Positions 19,786 to 27,760 of a stretch of 64,000 bases of DNA are shown in pieces; position 1 is the stretch's first letter, and every line of letters begins with the position of its first letter. This stretch comes from Formosa agariphila KMM 3901 (GTDB lineage: Bacteria > Bacteroidota > Bacteroidia > Flavobacteriales > Flavobacteriaceae), in assembly GCF_000723205.1 (NCBI RefSeq), contig NZ_HG315671.1:2515351-2579350 (forward strand). The letters are read 5' to 3'. Made by a program: the position numbers and the translations under genes. The notes under the pieces were generated by a model. It saw only the letters and a list, made by a program, of their open reading frames with translations. It was not told where the DNA came from and made no database searches.

Positions 19786-19829
19786 ATCTTAATTAAAACT
19801 GGTTATAAAAAAGTATAAAATTATCGTAC

Positions 19830-21344
19830 TTACTTTACAAATTCTATTTTATACACAAAGGCATAATCTCCAGTTTTCACTGATAAAGGTTCTATTGTTA
19901 ATTCGTTATTTTTTTGCTTCCATTTTATAGTTTCATTACATCCTAACAATTCAATACTCTTTATTTTTTGCTCTGCTGCTATCCCTAAAGATTTAATTCG
20001 TGTTACTTCTGTTGGCCAATCTAAAACAATCGCGTATAGTGTCTCTCCTTTTGTAGTAAATCTAATGTCTTTTGAAGAATTATCTGCATTTTTATGTTCA
20101 CTTAAATGGCCTTCAACAACTTCTGCAGGTCCTTCTCCATAAATTTTCCAAGGACGTGTTTTATATATAGCCTCGCCATTTACGCGTAACCAGTCTCCCA
20201 TTTGTAATAGTCTCTTTTCAACCTCTGAAGGAATTTCTCCTGCAGCTGTAGGTGTTATATTTAATAATACAGCTCCATTTTTACTAACAACATCTACCAA
20301 AAAATCGATAAGTCTATTAGTACTTTTATAATCAGGGTCTTTAATATCACTCCATGCTTTCCAGTCTATAGAATCATCTGTAAGCCAAGTAAAATCTTTT
20401 TTCTCACTCATTCTAGAACGCTCTAAATCTAATACAGCCGTACCAACTTCTAAATCATGAAATTTATAAGTTACAACAACATCTTTACCTTTCTCTAAAC
20501 CTTGGTTGTAAAAATTTGCTAAAAATTGCTGTCTATATTTCTCTCCTATAATATCCATTTTATTATCAAACCACACAATATCAGGATCGTATTTAGTGGT
20601 TAATTCTGTTAATCGATCTAACCATTCCTGATTAAATTTTGCATTGGGTAATGGATTTGTGGGTGTATCTGCCATTACAAAAGTACCTTTAGGCACCTTT
20701 GGCCCGTACAAACCTTCATATTTAGAATTTGAAGCATCCGTTTTTTCATCCCAAGTAGGAAACCATGCGTATAACCAATGACGATGATAGGTTGTAATAA
20801 ATTTTAATCCGCGTGCTTTTATAGCCTTTTCCATTGCACCAACCACATCTATTTTTGGTCCCATATCTTTAGCATCCCAGGTTGTTAATTTACTATCCCA
20901 CATCGCGAAACCGTCTGCATGTTCTGCTATAGGACCAGCAAACTGTGCCCCTGCTTTAACAAATAAATCTGCCCAAACATCTGCATCAAACTTCTCTGCT
21001 TTAAACATTGGAATAAAATCTTTATATCCAAATTTATCTAAAGATCCATATGTTTCTATATGATGCTTATTTACAGGATGCCCTTCTTCATACATCCACT
21101 TAGAATACCATTCAGTTTGATAAGCCGGAACCGAATAAGGTCCCCAATGGAAATAAATTCCAAATTTTAAATCCTTATACCATTCTGGCACTTCGTATTG
21201 TTTTAACGATTCCCAATCTGCTGTGTAATTTATTGGTTTCTGTTTTAGATTCTGAGAATACATATTTACAGCAAACAATAAGATAAAACTTAAAATTACT
21301 GTTTTGACTATCTTCTGAAATTGACTTTTAAATACCATAAGCAA
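19830..21344 (-). CDS. GH29 alpha-L-fucosidase/alpha-L-galactosidase family enzyme
   Basis: Complete GH29 exo-glycosidase, 504 aa, with a signal peptide (hydrophobic TVILSFILLFAVNMYSQ after a basic start). The first Met at 21344 or the third codon at 21338 could start it. Motifs include LKFGIYFHWGPYSVPAYQTEWYS near residue 60, FAGPIAEHADGFAMWDS near 135, and DIVWFDNKMD near 258 with the nucleophile Asp. The end has the beta-sandwich GETLYAIVLDWP and DYAFVYKIEFVK. It is divergent from the GH16 beta-agarase gene at 21686; a TACATTTG box on the minus strand at 21422-21429 is a likely promoter. With sulfatases and GH16 enzymes nearby, alpha-L-galactosidase activity on porphyran-type oligosaccharides is plausible. 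Fucosidase activity is the default alternative. Confidence 0.9.
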   Translation of the reverse strand: MLMVFKSQFQKIVKTVILSFILLFAVNMYSQNLKQKPINYTADWESLKQYEVPEWYKDLKFGIYFHWGPYSVPAYQTEWYSKWMYEEGHPVNKHHIETYGSLDKFGYKDFIPMFKAEKFDADVWADLFVKAGAQFAGPIAEHADGFAMWDSKLTTWDAKDMGPKIDVVGAMEKAIKARGLKFITTYHRHWLYAWFPTWDEKTDASNSKYEGLYGPKVPKGTFVMADTPTNPLPNAKFNQEWLDRLTELTTKYDPDIVWFDNKMDIIGEKYRQQFLANFYNQGLEKGKDVVVTYKFHDLEVGTAVLDLERSRMSEKKDFTWLTDDSIDWKAWSDIKDPDYKSTNRLIDFLVDVVSKNGAVLLNITPTAAGEIPSEVEKRLLQMGDWLRVNGEAIYKTRPWKIYGEGPAEVVEGHLSEHKNADNSSKDIRFTTKGETLYAIVLDWPTEVTRIKSLGIAAEQKIKSIELLGCNETIKWKQKNNELTIEPLSVKTGDYAFVYKIEFVK

Positions 21345-21421
21345 TATTACTTTAATTATAACTCCACGAATTTCAAGCTAATTACCGTATGTTATTATAA
21401 CAAATGATTTTTTAAACAAAA

Positions 21422-21429
21422 CAAATGTA
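21422..21429 (-). promoter_or_regulatory. candidate -7 box (TACATTTG) for the GH29 gene
   Basis: On the minus strand it reads TACATTTG, a full TAnnTTTG match, 77 nt ahead of the GH29 start codon. It is the same octamer as at 4162-4169 and 56965-56972. The 21345-21685 spacer otherwise holds only the operator-like sequence at 21602-21619 for the gene on the other side. Confidence 0.4.
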
Positions 21430-21601
21430 TTAACCTAAAAAACACCTAACACTCTCACTGTTATTAATACACATCCTCCATAATTATTACGTTTAATTAC
21501 ATTTATTTTAATATTACAAAAAAAACAGAATAGTCATTTTCCTTTATTATTAAGTAAAAAAAATCCTATTTAAGAAGCCAATGCTTCACTTAACTTTAAA
21601 T

Positions 21602-21658
21602 GTTTAGTTCTTGTCTAGTCTAGTTTTGAATCTAATTAACATGAAGTCCGTAATATTA
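21602..21658 (+). promoter_or_regulatory. operator GTTTAGTTCTTGTCTAGT plus 31-nt-spaced promoter octamer for GH16
   Basis: The operator (21602-21619) is a direct repeat, GTTTAGT and GTCTAGT with starts 11 bp apart, matching the consensus GTNTAGTTYWWGTCTAGT also present upstream of three other units. Thirty-one nt downstream lies TAATATTA (21651-21658), a weak version of TAnnTTTG at the same spacing as at the other three sites. A second GTCTAGT overlaps at 21618-21624, and TAGTTTTG at 21621-21628 is a rival promoter box. The operator ends 66 nt before the GH16 start codon. Confidence 0.65.
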
Positions 21659-21685
21659 AAGTTCTAACAATTTTAAATTAAACTT

Positions 21686-23071
21686 ATGAAACAAAATTTC
21701 GTTTTAACCTCTATTTCAATACTTTCTTTTGTCTCTATACATGCTCAAGATTGGAAAGATATTCCTATTCCTGCCGATCCTGGAATAGATAAAATTTGGG
21801 AACTTCAAGAAAATGTTTCAGATGATTTTAATTACAATTTCGATGCGTCTTCAGAAAAATCTAATTTCGGAGATAATAAATGGTATAATTTCTATCATAA
21901 CAGTTGGGATGGACCAGGAACAACCTATTGGAAATATAACCACGTATGGGTCGATGGATCTGATGTAAATATTAGAGCTTCCCGATGGAATAAAACTAAT
22001 GAAGCCGCTCCTGTCTCCCCTTGGCCAAATAAAATGAACAAGCCAAACGACGGGATTAATGCTGCATGTATCACTTCTAATAATACAGTAGTATTTCCTG
22101 TATTTGTAGAAGCTAGTGTAAGTGTTGCAAACATTTCACTAGCTACAGATATTTGGTTATTAAGTCCTGACGACACTCAAGAAATAGACATAATGGAATG
22201 CTATGGTGGCGCCGATAGCAACAATGCATTCTTTGCAAAAGACATCCATTTAAGCCATCATTCATTTATCCGTCAGCCTCTTCAAGATTACCAACCTAGA
22301 GGAAAAAACACCTGGTACACACGTAGCGACATCACAACATCTTGGGGTGATTATTGCTGGAACGATGGTGAAAGGAAATATGTTCAGATTGGTGTAAATT
22401 GGATTGGCCCAAAACACTTTGAATATTATGTAGATGGCGATTTAGTTCGAGTACTTTACGATAAAGCTAGTGCAACAAAAAAAGGAAGTACTTGGTATTA
22501 TACGTATCCTAGTATGACCAATGGAAAGTTAGATTTTGATGCAAACGGCTATCAAACAGAAAATGAATATGCTACAGAAACGTCATATAATTTTAAAACC
22601 TTAGAAGCCGCTAGTAACACTTCTATAGTAAGTATTATAGATCCTTACAATTATCAAAATGGCAACGGATTTACCAAACCTTTAGATATTATTATAAATG
22701 TAGAATCTCAAAATTGGCATGTAGATGCAGGGCGAACTCCTAATGATGATTTATTAAACGACCCAAGTAAAAATACTATGAAAGTAGATTGGCTACGAGT
22801 TTATAAACCCTCGAACAAATTAAACATTGAAACGCCTAATTCAGGAAGCTCAATTAAAATCTATCCAAATCCTGCAGATAAAGAACTACACATTAAGAGT
22901 GAACACAAGCTAGACAGTATAAAAATATATAATGCCTTAGGCGTTTTAGTTTATCAACAATCAAAACCTGTAGAAATCATTCCTCTAAACCATTTAAATA
23001 CTGGTGTCTATTTTACTTCTATAACGTCTAATAAATCAACAATTATTAAGCGTATTATTGTTCAGCATTAA
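21686..23071 (+). CDS. GH16 beta-agarase-type enzyme with type IX secretion C-terminal domain
   Basis: Secreted endo-galactanase of 461 aa. A signal peptide (MKQNFVLTSISILSFVSIHAQ) is followed by a GH16 domain. The catalytic motif TQEIDIMECYGG lies near residue 167, and DIHLSHHSFIRQPLQDYQP near 190 resembles the substrate-cleft segment of GH16 beta-agarases. The fold ends with MKVDWLRVYKPSNK near 375. The last ~75 residues (IKIYPNPADKELHI to IIKRIIVQH) are a type A Por/T9SS C-terminal sorting domain, so the enzyme should be exported and released or attached at the cell surface. An operator-like 18-mer lies upstream at 21602-21619. The hairpin at 23083-23117 ends the transcript. Beta-agarase is the best call; porphyranase is possible. 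Confidence 0.9.
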   Translation: MKQNFVLTSISILSFVSIHAQDWKDIPIPADPGIDKIWELQENVSDDFNYNFDASSEKSNFGDNKWYNFYHNSWDGPGTTYWKYNHVWVDGSDVNIRASRWNKTNEAAPVSPWPNKMNKPNDGINAACITSNNTVVFPVFVEASVSVANISLATDIWLLSPDDTQEIDIMECYGGADSNNAFFAKDIHLSHHSFIRQPLQDYQPRGKNTWYTRSDITTSWGDYCWNDGERKYVQIGVNWIGPKHFEYYVDGDLVRVLYDKASATKKGSTWYYTYPSMTNGKLDFDANGYQTENEYATETSYNFKTLEAASNTSIVSIIDPYNYQNGNGFTKPLDIIINVESQNWHVDAGRTPNDDLLNDPSKNTMKVDWLRVYKPSNKLNIETPNSGSSIKIYPNPADKELHIKSEHKLDSIKIYNALGVLVYQQSKPVEIIPLNHLNTGVYFTSITSNKSTIIKRIIVQH

Positions 23072-23082
23072 TAGAAAACTAT

Positions 23083-23117
23083 AATCGGCACCTCATTATA
23101 TGATATAGGTGTCGATT
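23083..23117. terminator. bidirectional terminator between GH16 and IclR genes
   Basis: Arms AATCGGCACCT (23083-23093) and AGGTGTCGATT (23107-23117) pair over 11 positions with one G-T pair and a 13-nt loop. It fills the gap between two convergent stop codons and can serve both directions. Confidence 0.7.
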
Positions 23118-23127
23118 TACTCCTGGA

Positions 23128-23880
23128 TTAAACACCTAATATATTGTTTATTAATGCTGCCGTTTTTTGTAACTGTTGAATAAAGAAATCTCTAGATTTA
23201 TTATTTTCAGAAAGCGCAGTCAAACTAGAGATCGCAATTGAAGCATAAATTCCAGAAGACACATCACCTATTGCAATCGCTATATCAGTAACACCTAAAG
23301 TCAACTCACTCTCTTTAAGATCATAACCTGTTTTTTTTATATGCTGAAGCGCCTGCAATAATTCATTCTGATTTTTAAGATCTAATTCGTTAAAATCTTT
23401 AGATTTTTTTAAAATAGAATCACGTTCATTCTCATTTAGATTAGCTAATAAAACTCGTCCAGAAGTTGTTTTTATCAATGGAAACAAACTCCCTTCTTCT
23501 ACAGAAAGCGATACAGGGCCAGGACTTTTTGTTTGAGATACTACCATAAGTTTATCAAATTGTATAATACTCATATGACAAGCTTGATGTGTAGCATTTG
23601 ACAAGTCTTCCATAAACGGTTTTGCCACACGCAACAAACCATCAATAGGACTATGCGTATGTGATAAATGATATAATTTAAGCGTTAAACTATATTTTCC
23701 TGAAGTACTCTTACTAATATAGCCTCGGTCCTCAAGACAAGCTAACATTCGATAAATCTCATTTGCTGTTTTATCTAAACCTAAGGAAATTTCTATCTGA
23801 GATTGAGGTATAGATTTTTCCGATAAATATTCTATGATATCTAAACCCTTTTCAAGGGCAGGTGTTTTGTATTTACTCAT
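23128..23880 (-). CDS. IclR-family transcriptional regulator
   Basis: A 250-aa DNA-binding regulator. The N-terminal winged helix-turn-helix spans roughly residues 7-65 (ALEKGLDIIEYLSEKSIPQ, LGLDKTANEIYRMLACLEDRGYI). The C-terminal effector-binding domain has VARPF-like RVAKPFMEDLSNAT, FPLIKTTSGRVLLANL and the closing GIYASIAISSLT. IclR proteins usually respond to small acids, aldehydes or sugar-acid intermediates and control adjacent catabolic genes. It is divergent from the GH2 gene at 23980 and the block that follows, and the 99-bp spacer contains an elaborate dyad (23902-23956) suited to a dimer or tetramer. I infer that it controls itself and the plus-strand genes; its ligand may be an intermediate of the 26605-32323 pathway. 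Confidence 0.92.
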   Translation of the reverse strand: MSKYKTPALEKGLDIIEYLSEKSIPQSQIEISLGLDKTANEIYRMLACLEDRGYISKSTSGKYSLTLKLYHLSHTHSPIDGLLRVAKPFMEDLSNATHQACHMSIIQFDKLMVVSQTKSPGPVSLSVEEGSLFPLIKTTSGRVLLANLNENERDSILKKSKDFNELDLKNQNELLQALQHIKKTGYDLKESELTLGVTDIAIAIGDVSSGIYASIAISSLTALSENNKSRDFFIQQLQKTAALINNILGV

Positions 23881-23901
23881 AAAACAAAATTAAACATTTA
23901 A

Positions 23902-23956
23902 ATACAAATATCCAATTTCATATTTAAACTTTAAATATAAATTTATATATTTGTAT
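23902..23956. promoter_or_regulatory. concentric dyad in the IclR/GH2 divergent promoter
   Basis: Two nested perfect inverted repeats share the same centre at base 23929: an inner one, ATATTTAAA-C-TTTAAATAT (23920-23938), and an outer pair, ATACAAATAT (23902-23911) with ATATTTGTAT (23947-23956). The right outer arm overlaps TATATTTG (23946-23953), a full TAnnTTTG box for the GH2 side. The left outer arm gives GATATTTG on the minus strand for the IclR side. This fits an autoregulatory IclR operator covering two back-to-back promoters. Confidence 0.65.
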
Positions 23957-23979
23957 ATGAATACAACAAACTATCTATT

Positions 23980-26517
23980 ATGAATAAAAAAATATTAAAA
24001 TTACTAACCAATATCACACTAGGACTATTAGTGTCATTAAGTGTATTCGCACAGCCTAATACAACTTTGTCTCTTGAAGATTCAAATCAGCAAATAATGG
24101 ATTTGAGCGGAACAAGATGGCGATTTAAAATGATGGCTCCTGGCGAAGGAGTAAAAAAAGGACTACATAAATTACCCGCAGAGGATATTGAAACATTAGT
24201 TTGGAACAATGCAAAAGTACCGGGCGATGTTTATACAGATCTTTGGAAGGCTGGAGTAATCGAAGATCCTCATTTTGGAAGAAATAGTGTTAAAGCTCAA
24301 TGGGTACAACAGTACGAATGGTGGTACGCATTACAATTTAGTGTTACTGAAGGTGTAGAAAACCAAATGGTCAACCTTGTTTTTGAAGGTGTAGATTATG
24401 GCTGCGAAGTTTGGTTAAACGGGCATTATTTAGGCAAACATGAAGGTGTATTTTCTAAATTTTCATTTAATGTAAACGAATATCTACGAATTCATAAATC
24501 CGATTTTCTTAAAGGTAGAAATATGTTAGTTGTAAAACTAGACACTCCACCACAGGTAAACGCCTTTGTTGCTGGAAAAAAAACACCTTGGTTTGGAGAT
24601 TATTGGAGAGACATTACTCCAATAGGGATTGTAGCTCCAGTAAAATTAGTACGTACTGGAAAAGTAAGGTTTAAAGATGTATATGCTAATAATACTATAA
24701 ATAAAGATGGTTCAGCCGATGTTAATCTTGAGATTACCGTTGAGAACACCAATAATATTGCTAAAGAATTTTCTTTTGAAGCGGCGCTTAATGGTAAAAA
24801 CTTCAAAATGAAAGAGAAAAAAGTCACTTTTAAAAAAACCATTCAACCTGGAACTCATAAAATAATTCAGAAAATACATTTAGAAGATGCCAAGTTATGG
24901 TGGCCTTGGGACTTAGGTGACCAGAATTTATACATCGCTAAAATAGCCATTAAGGATGGTAAGTTAAATCAAGACATCAACGAAACTACTTTCGGTATTC
25001 GTGAAGTGACTTCAAAATGGAATCCTGGTTTTATAAAAGATGTAGATGTTACCTTCCCTCGTTCAACTTATATCAATGGAAAATTTCATTTTATTCGTTC
25101 TGCATGTTGGGGAGGACCACCAAACATTTTTGTTGGTAGAACTGAAAAAAGCGACTACAAAGAATTAATCCGTTTGGCCAAAGAAATGAATATGAACAAT
25201 ATTCGAATTTTTGGATGGCACCCACCAGAAGTCCCTGAGTTTTATCAATATTGTGACGAAATGGGGATGACTGTTTGGCAAGACATGATTCCATTAGGTA
25301 CAGGTAATATTCCTTCTGATGAAAAAAACCTAGCCGAAATATTTAACGAAGGAGTTAAAGTAGTTGTGGAACGTAGAAATCACCCGTCCCTAATTATGAT
25401 GGAAGGTGGTGAAGAAATGATGTTTCGTACTCGTGACCCAAAATTCGGACGTGAATTTTTAGAACGTTTAGGCGATTCTTTACAAGCTTATGTAAACTTA
25501 CCTTATGTTCCAGATTCACCAATGACTGATCATGTTGGACAACAAGCAGGCTTTAAACCAAAAGAAGCGGTTCATGCTTTACGTTACTTTTACGATATGG
25601 GGCAATGGCTACATGAAGATTGGTACCAAACCAAAGCAGATGGTTACCCTATAGTACCTGAATTCGCGATTACTTCTGTACCTTCTGTAGAAAGTTTAAA
25701 GAAATTTATTCCAAAGGACGAAATGTGGCCTCCAGGCTTAAGTTGGGGACATCATTGGGCAGATTTAACCCGTTTACGCATGCAAAATTGGGATGTCTTT
25801 GGTAGTGAAATGAAAGGATCTTTAGAAGAATTTGTAAATGCAACACAAGATGCACAAGGGATAATTTTCCAAAATGGAATTGAACATTTCCGCCGAGACA
25901 AACCAAGTTTAAGCGGTATTGCATTGTGTCATTACATCACTTACGGACCAGATATGAAATGGGCTATTGTGGACAATTACAGAAAACCTAAAAACTCATA
26001 TTATTTTGTTCAAAAAGCTTATCAACCACTTTTAGTGAATTTTGAATTTAAAAAACGTCGTTGGGACACTAAAGAAGCCTTTGTAGGTAACATATGGGTC
26101 ATTAATGATTTGTATAAAACTTTCAAAGATTGTAATGTAAAGTTTGAAATGAAAGACGATTCTGGAAACGTAATCGCAAGCAAAAATTTCTCAATTGACA
26201 AGATTGAAGAAAACAGTGCTAAATCATTCTTTCCTATCAACGAAAAAGTTTTAAAATCGGTGAAATCTAAGTTTTTTGTCAACCTAGAATTAACAGATAA
26301 AAGCGGCAAAACAATTTCTAAAAATGATTACTTCTTCTTAATTGGTGATCAAAAAGAAGCAACGAAACATTTTAACGCTTGGAAAGAAGAACGTCTTAAA
26401 TCTGAAAACGAAAATGGCGGATATGGTTCATATTACCACTTCTTTAAAGAGTTTACAGGTGAAGACGGAAAACGTTACGAGAGTGAAACTCAAATCCCAA
26501 GAGCTATAGGATTTTAA
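23980..26517 (+). CDS. GH2 beta-mannosidase/exo-glucosaminidase-like glycosidase
   Basis: An 845-aa exported protein (signal peptide to about residue 25, LLVSLSVFAQ) of the GH2 subgroup that includes beta-mannosidases. Hallmarks: LSGTRWRFKMM and VPGDVYTDLWKAGVIEDPHFG near residues 40-95, FEGVDYGCEVWLNGHYLG near 135, and FIRSACWGGPP and NNIRIFGWHPPEVPEFYQYCDEMG near 370-430. The acid/base region reads LIMMEGGEEMMF near 470, where many relatives have a Gly-Asn-Glu type motif; here the residue before the presumed Glu is another Glu. The nucleophile region VPEFAITSVPS near 560 looks normal. It is divergent from the IclR gene and precedes the CoA-transferase block, with a terminator-like hairpin between. 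Specificity is uncertain; a beta-linked algal sugar is likely. Confidence 0.82.
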   Translation: MNKKILKLLTNITLGLLVSLSVFAQPNTTLSLEDSNQQIMDLSGTRWRFKMMAPGEGVKKGLHKLPAEDIETLVWNNAKVPGDVYTDLWKAGVIEDPHFGRNSVKAQWVQQYEWWYALQFSVTEGVENQMVNLVFEGVDYGCEVWLNGHYLGKHEGVFSKFSFNVNEYLRIHKSDFLKGRNMLVVKLDTPPQVNAFVAGKKTPWFGDYWRDITPIGIVAPVKLVRTGKVRFKDVYANNTINKDGSADVNLEITVENTNNIAKEFSFEAALNGKNFKMKEKKVTFKKTIQPGTHKIIQKIHLEDAKLWWPWDLGDQNLYIAKIAIKDGKLNQDINETTFGIREVTSKWNPGFIKDVDVTFPRSTYINGKFHFIRSACWGGPPNIFVGRTEKSDYKELIRLAKEMNMNNIRIFGWHPPEVPEFYQYCDEMGMTVWQDMIPLGTGNIPSDEKNLAEIFNEGVKVVVERRNHPSLIMMEGGEEMMFRTRDPKFGREFLERLGDSLQAYVNLPYVPDSPMTDHVGQQAGFKPKEAVHALRYFYDMGQWLHEDWYQTKADGYPIVPEFAITSVPSVESLKKFIPKDEMWPPGLSWGHHWADLTRLRMQNWDVFGSEMKGSLEEFVNATQDAQGIIFQNGIEHFRRDKPSLSGIALCHYITYGPDMKWAIVDNYRKPKNSYYFVQKAYQPLLVNFEFKKRRWDTKEAFVGNIWVINDLYKTFKDCNVKFEMKDDSGNVIASKNFSIDKIEENSAKSFFPINEKVLKSVKSKFFVNLELTDKSGKTISKNDYFFLIGDQKEATKHFNAWKEERLKSENENGGYGSYYHFFKEFTGEDGKRYESETQIPRAIGF

Positions 26518-26526
26518 TATTAAAAT

Positions 26527-26593
26527 AAGCGGTCTGGAAAATATTATAAATGTTAACCGGAAAGGTTTACACACTTTTCAGACCAGCTTTTTA
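26527..26593 (+). terminator. terminator or attenuator between GH2 and the CoA-transferase block
   Basis: AAGC-GGTCTG (26527-26536) pairs with CAGACC-A-GCTT (26579-26589) with a one-base bulge and is followed by a T-run. A small inner hairpin, AACC (26555-26558) with GGTT (26564-26567), lies in the loop. It starts 9 nt past the GH2 stop and ends just ahead of the next start codon at 26605. Termination here would make expression of the next five genes lower than, or independent of, GH2. Confidence 0.6.
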
Positions 26594-26604
26594 TTCCTTC
26601 AAAA

Positions 26605-27756
26605 ATGAAACAAGAAAAAATACAATTAAAAGGGATTACCTGGGATCATAGTCGAGGTTTTACATCGGCAGTTGCCACGGCACAACGTTTCCACGAGTTA
26701 AATCCGAATATAGAAATCACATGGGAAAAACGCTCGTTACAAGCTTTTGCCGATGAGCCAATTGATAAGCTTGCAGCACGCTACGATTTACTAATTATAG
26801 ACCACCCATGGGCAGGTTTTGCAGCCCGAACTGGCGTTATTATCCCCTTAAACGAACATTTACCAAAAGCATTTTTAGATGACCAAGCAGCGAATTCCGT
26901 AGGAAAATCACACGAAAGTTATTGTTTTGATGGGTACCAAAGTGCATTAGCTATTGATGCAGCCACACCCGTTGCGGCTAGCAGACCAGATTTATTAAAC
27001 AGACTAGGAAAAAAATTACCCCAAACTTGGGACGATTTAATCGCTTTAGCAAAAGATGGCTTAGTAGCCATTCCGGGAATTCCTCAAGACACCCTAATGA
27101 GTTTTTATATGATTTGTTGCACTCTTGGTGAAGATGTGGCACTTACAAAAGACTATTTTGTTTCAGAAAGCATCGGGATAAAAGCATTAAACATCCTTAG
27201 AGATTTAGGACAATATATTAATCCGTCTTGCTACGATATGAACCCGATTAAGGTTTACGAAGCCATGACCCGCACCGATAAATTTGCCTATTCGCCATTT
27301 GCTTACGGCTACACAAATTACTCGAAACGCGGTTATGCCGATTATATTTTAAAATACCATGACACGGTTGCTTTGGAAGGCGAACATTTAATTACCACTT
27401 TAGGCGGTACCGGTTTAGCCATTTCTTCTAGCTCGAAACACAAAGAAGCTGCTTTAGCTTACGCGGAATATATGGCGTCTCCTAAAATTCAAAAAACGGT
27501 ATTTTTTGATTACGGCGGGCAACCAGGACACAGAGAAGCTTGGTTAGATACTACGAATAATTTCAATGCATTAGATTATTTTAAAGATACTTTACCAACT
27601 TTAGATAGAGCCTTTTTAAGACCACGCTACCATGGGCACATGTATTTTCAAGATAATGCTGGAGCACCCATTCGTGAATTCATGAAAAACGGTGGCGATG
27701 CGAAACACGTTTTAAATGGGCTAAATAACTTGTATATTGAATCTCTAAAAATATAA
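26605..27756 (+). CDS. family 1 solute-binding-protein fold without signal peptide
   Basis: A 383-aa protein that looks like an ABC-transporter sugar-binding protein (SBP_bac_1 type): ATAQRFHELNPNIEITW near the N-terminus, LPQTWDDLIALAKDG near 145, and TTLGGTGLAISSSSKHKEAALAYAEYMASP near 270-300. The N-terminus (MKQEKIQLKGITWDHSRGF) is polar with no signal peptide or lipobox, and no permease or ATPase gene is nearby. It is therefore probably cytoplasmic, unlike true transporter components. It is followed 4 nt later by the first CoA-transferase gene, so the products probably work together. It may bind or deliver the pathway substrate, act as a sensor, or have gained catalytic function; I cannot tell which. 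Family assignment is firm, role is unknown. Confidence 0.75.
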   Translation: MKQEKIQLKGITWDHSRGFTSAVATAQRFHELNPNIEITWEKRSLQAFADEPIDKLAARYDLLIIDHPWAGFAARTGVIIPLNEHLPKAFLDDQAANSVGKSHESYCFDGYQSALAIDAATPVAASRPDLLNRLGKKLPQTWDDLIALAKDGLVAIPGIPQDTLMSFYMICCTLGEDVALTKDYFVSESIGIKALNILRDLGQYINPSCYDMNPIKVYEAMTRTDKFAYSPFAYGYTNYSKRGYADYILKYHDTVALEGEHLITTLGGTGLAISSSSKHKEAALAYAEYMASPKIQKTVFFDYGGQPGHREAWLDTTNNFNALDYFKDTLPTLDRAFLRPRYHGHMYFQDNAGAPIREFMKNGGDAKHVLNGLNNLYIESLKI

Positions 27757-27760
27757 TATT

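Larger units (their letters stand above)
18429..19801. repeat. 32-bp perfect palindrome split by the IS element
   Basis: Removing the IS and one copy of its ATCTTAAT duplication joins the flanks into the halves CAGTTTTAATTAAGAT and ATCTTAATTAAAACTG, exact reverse complements. The left flank alone (18431-18446) is still a perfect 16-bp palindrome. The outer ends lie within a few bases of the stated coordinates. Before insertion the palindrome lay between convergent genes, which suits a bidirectional terminator. The target duplication is the first eight bases of the palindrome's right half. Confidence 0.75.
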
